This document shows positions 62,378 to 64,000 of a stretch of 64,000 bases of DNA, one piece after another; position 1 is the first letter of the stretch, and every line of letters starts with the position of its first letter. The DNA is from JAOABC01 sp041287495 (GTDB lineage Bacteria > Aquificota > Aquificia > Aquificales > Hydrogenothermaceae), in assembly GCA_041287495.1 (NCBI GenBank), contig JBEULE010000040.1, positions 186,001 to 250,000 of the forward strand, written 5' to 3'. The notes under the pieces are model-generated. The model was not told the DNA's origin. It made no database searches and saw nothing but the letters and a program-made list of their open reading frames with translations. The position numbers and the translations under genes were made by a program.

Positions 62378-63493
62378 ATGGATATAGAGCTTGCTTTAAA
62401 ATTAGCTTCTGATAGAGAGATTTTTCCAGTTATAGACAAAATTTTAGAAGGGGAAAGATTGTCTTTTGAAGATGGTGTAAAACTGTTCAACACTACTGAT
62501 ATACTAACTTTAGGTTCTCTTGCAAACTATGTTACAGAGAAGAAAAATGGTAAGTATACCTACTTTGTGATAAATCGTCAGATAAATCCTACTAATGTAT
62601 GTGTTCTTGACTGTAAATTCTGTGCTTTTGCAGATATGGATAAAAACAGCCCTAAAGCTTATGAGATGAGTTATGACCAAATTTTAGAAAAGGCAAAGTA
62701 TGCTGTTGAAAACGGAGCTGTTGAGGTTCATATAGTAGGAGGACTTCATCCAGATTGGAGTTTTGAAAAGTATCTAAATATAGTTTCTATTATAAAGAAA
62801 AACTTTCCACAGCTTCACATAAAAGCATTTACAGCAGTAGAGATAGACTACTTCTCTAAGTTATCCGGATTAAGTTATGAAGATGTTTTAATAAAGTTAA
62901 AAGAAGCTGGACTGGGAAGTCTTCCTGGAGGAGGAGCAGAGATATTTTCTCCTTCTGTAAGAAGGATAATAGCACCTAAGAAAATTGGATATCAGAAATA
63001 CTTAGAGATACATAAAATAGCCCATAGACTTGGATTACACTCAACAACCACAATGTTATACGGTCATGTAGAAAGTTATGAAGACAGAGTTGACCATATG
63101 TTAAAAATAAGAGAAACTCAAGATGAAACTGGAGGTTTTACCTGTTTTATACCACTTGCCTATCAGCCAGAGAATAACGATTTACCAGTTTATGATTATA
63201 CCTCTGGAATTGATGATTTAAAAACTATTGCAGTTTCAAGACTTTTACTTGATAACGTTCCTCACATAAAAGCATATTGGGTTATGATAGGAGAGAAGAC
63301 GGCTCAAGTTGCATTAAATTTTGGTGCAGATGATATGGATGGGACAGTTATGGAAGAGAAGATAGCTCACTTTGCCGGAGCAAAATCTCCAACTCAGCAG
63401 GCTAAGGAAAGATTGATAAGTTTGATAAAAGAAGCCGGTAAAATTCCTGTTGAAAGGGATACACTTTACAATCGTATAAGAGTTTATGAGTAA
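62378..63493 (+). CDS. mqnE: Aminodeoxyfutalosine synthase
   Basis: A radical-SAM enzyme that builds aminodeoxyfutalosine from SAM and 3-enolpyruvyl-benzoate, in menaquinone synthesis. The 371-aa protein has the cluster cysteines C75, C79 and C82 (CVLDCKFCAF), the segment VGGLHPDWSFEKY and MEEKIAHFAGAKSP. Those details favour MqnE over MqnC. It follows aroA by nine nt. A menaquinone pool would serve the cbb3 branch through a cytochrome bc complex elsewhere. Confidence 0.92.
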   Translation: MDIELALKLASDREIFPVIDKILEGERLSFEDGVKLFNTTDILTLGSLANYVTEKKNGKYTYFVINRQINPTNVCVLDCKFCAFADMDKNSPKAYEMSYDQILEKAKYAVENGAVEVHIVGGLHPDWSFEKYLNIVSIIKKNFPQLHIKAFTAVEIDYFSKLSGLSYEDVLIKLKEAGLGSLPGGGAEIFSPSVRRIIAPKKIGYQKYLEIHKIAHRLGLHSTTTMLYGHVESYEDRVDHMLKIRETQDETGGFTCFIPLAYQPENNDLPVYDYTSGIDDLKTIAVSRLLLDNVPHIKAYWVMIGEKTAQVALNFGADDMDGTVMEEKIAHFAGAKSPTQQAKERLISLIKEAGKIPVERDTLYNRIRVYE

Positions 63494-63710
63494 GGAATTA
63501 ACAGTTAAAAATTATTTAATTGCTGTTGTTGTGTTTTTACTTTTTGTTTTTGTATCTCTGGTTGTTATAGTTGCGGTTCCTTATCTGATTTTCTTACTGC
63601 TTAAAATATTTTTGTTATCTTTGAAGTTTTCGATTATCTTTGTTTTACTTTTCTGGTTATTGATAGTTATTATTCTTTGGATTGCAAAACTTTTATCTTT
63701 AAGCAGGTAA
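63486..63710 (+). CDS. Small hydrophobic membrane protein
   Basis: A 74-aa protein almost wholly hydrophobic, with two or three membrane helices joined by short turns (LIAVVVFLLFVFVSLVVIV, then FSIIFVLLFWLLIVIIL). The N-terminus SKELTVKN and the end KLLSLSR are charged. It overlaps mqnE by eight bases, so it is probably translated, but no family is recognised. Its 3' end meets the decayed CDF gene on the other strand. Confidence 0.55.
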   Translation: MSKELTVKNYLIAVVVFLLFVFVSLVVIVAVPYLIFLLLKIFLLSLKFSIIFVLLFWLLIVIILWIAKLLSLSR

Positions 63711-64000
63711 GTTTTTAGTATGTTCTGGAACTACTTCCATAAGAATGTGATAACTTTCTTTTAAAACCGGAAAATTTTTTTAGGATATAGAGAGAAAACA
63801 CCAAAGACAACAACAGGTATATCCAGTAAATTCTATAAAAATATATAGCCAATACACCTAAAAAAAACTGCCAAAAATATACTTGCATCACTTAAAAGAT
63901 GTAGATAAGCTGACTTTATATTTAAATCTTTATAGTGGTGTTCCCTATATTCGTGGTGATGGATATAAATTATCTTATATTAATTTTACACCTATAAAAT
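63699..64000 (-). pseudogene. Frameshifted remnant of a cation diffusion facilitator (CzcD/ZitB-like) transporter
   Basis: On the minus strand, pieces of a CDF protein appear in successive frames. The first is IHHHEYREHHYKDLNIKSAY with the zinc-site HLLSDA, the second LGVLAIYFYRIYWIYLLLSL and the third VLKESYHILMEVVPEHTK. The frame changes near the A8 run at 63860-63867 and near the homopolymers at 63771-63781, and the part before the first piece is also interrupted. After VPEHTK the frame stops at 63699, so the usual cytoplasmic C-terminal domain is missing. The 5' part lies outside the window. Sequencing errors at homopolymers could explain two of the breaks, but not the lost C-terminus. 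Confidence 0.78.

Noticed and set aside
1..64000. tRNA, rRNA, CRISPR arrays, insertion sequences and prophage genes
   Set aside because: Gaps between genes are short and none holds a cloverleaf, regularly spaced repeats, a transposase or phage genes.

Overview
The window is low-GC bacterial chromosome (roughly one third G+C by eye), densely packed, with many 1-30 nt gene overlaps and frequent TTG/GTG starts behind good Shine-Dalgarno (SD) sites. Gene content points to a thermophilic, microaerobic, diderm member of the Aquificota, most likely Hydrogenothermaceae (Sulfurihydrogenibium-like). The evidence is a short Aquificota-type PolA without a 5' nuclease, BpsA next to a SpeE-type aminopropyltransferase (branched polyamines of thermophiles), a divergent cbb3 oxidase, MqnE (futalosine menaquinone route), LptA/C/D (LPS outer membrane) and several multiheme c cytochromes. 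The genus is inferred from content, not from a marker-gene search. I see no rRNA, tRNA, CRISPR array, insertion sequence or prophage.

Layout. 1-4.4 kb (minus): mrcA-trpB-tauE. 4.4-7.8 kb (plus): dksA-pncA-polA-recO. 7.8-9.8 kb: a sugar-nucleotide epimerase divergent from pyrD. 9.8-13.7 kb (plus): a small monooxygenase-like gene, then a cbb3 oxidase operon in which CcoP looks split between a separate diheme cytochrome (first gene) and a 74-aa FixP_N-like peptide (last gene). 13.7-17 kb: an M16-fold protein lacking zinc ligands, then speE-bpsA. 17-24 kb: ribBA, a pentaheme lipoprotein, GNAT, hpt, a moaC-moaB fusion, a DUF4416 gene, an RluA-type pseudouridine synthase and a nitronate monooxygenase-like gene. 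24-27.4 kb: a sensor kinase/NtrC-type regulator pair. 27.4-30.8 kb: dcd (minus), then yceD-rpmF-plsX-fabH (plus).

30.7-37.4 kb (minus): MHS transporter, two unknown small genes, gatB-purB-miaB and a BFN-domain gene. 37.4-38.8 kb (minus): tlpA-ccdA thiol redox pair. 38.8-43.7 kb (plus): a DapF-fold protein whose two catalytic cysteines are both serine, thpR, a triheme cytochrome, a FIST-domain protein and a GGDEF-EAL protein. 43.7-46.6 kb (minus): dnaK, a clear terminator, then htpX. 46.8-48.5 kb (plus): an exported unknown and rsmI. 48.4-55.3 kb (minus): rbgA-dnaX-ebfC-recR-TPR protein-purC-galU-rsmA-ylxP-rbfA. 55.3-63.7 kb: lptD, DUF2203 (minus), then hemA-lptC-lptA-exeA-like-aroA-mqnE-small membrane protein. 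The right edge carries the decayed 3' part of a cation diffusion facilitator gene.

Most genes are housekeeping. The items most worth a second look are the rearranged cbb3 oxidase with Glu-to-Gln at the position equivalent to E323, the double Ser-for-Cys DapF homolog, the FIST/GGDEF-EAL module beside a triheme cytochrome, the apparent ATT start of the DUF4416 gene, two probable leaderless genes and the frameshifted CDF remnant. I did not find a clearly new multi-gene defence or mobile system.
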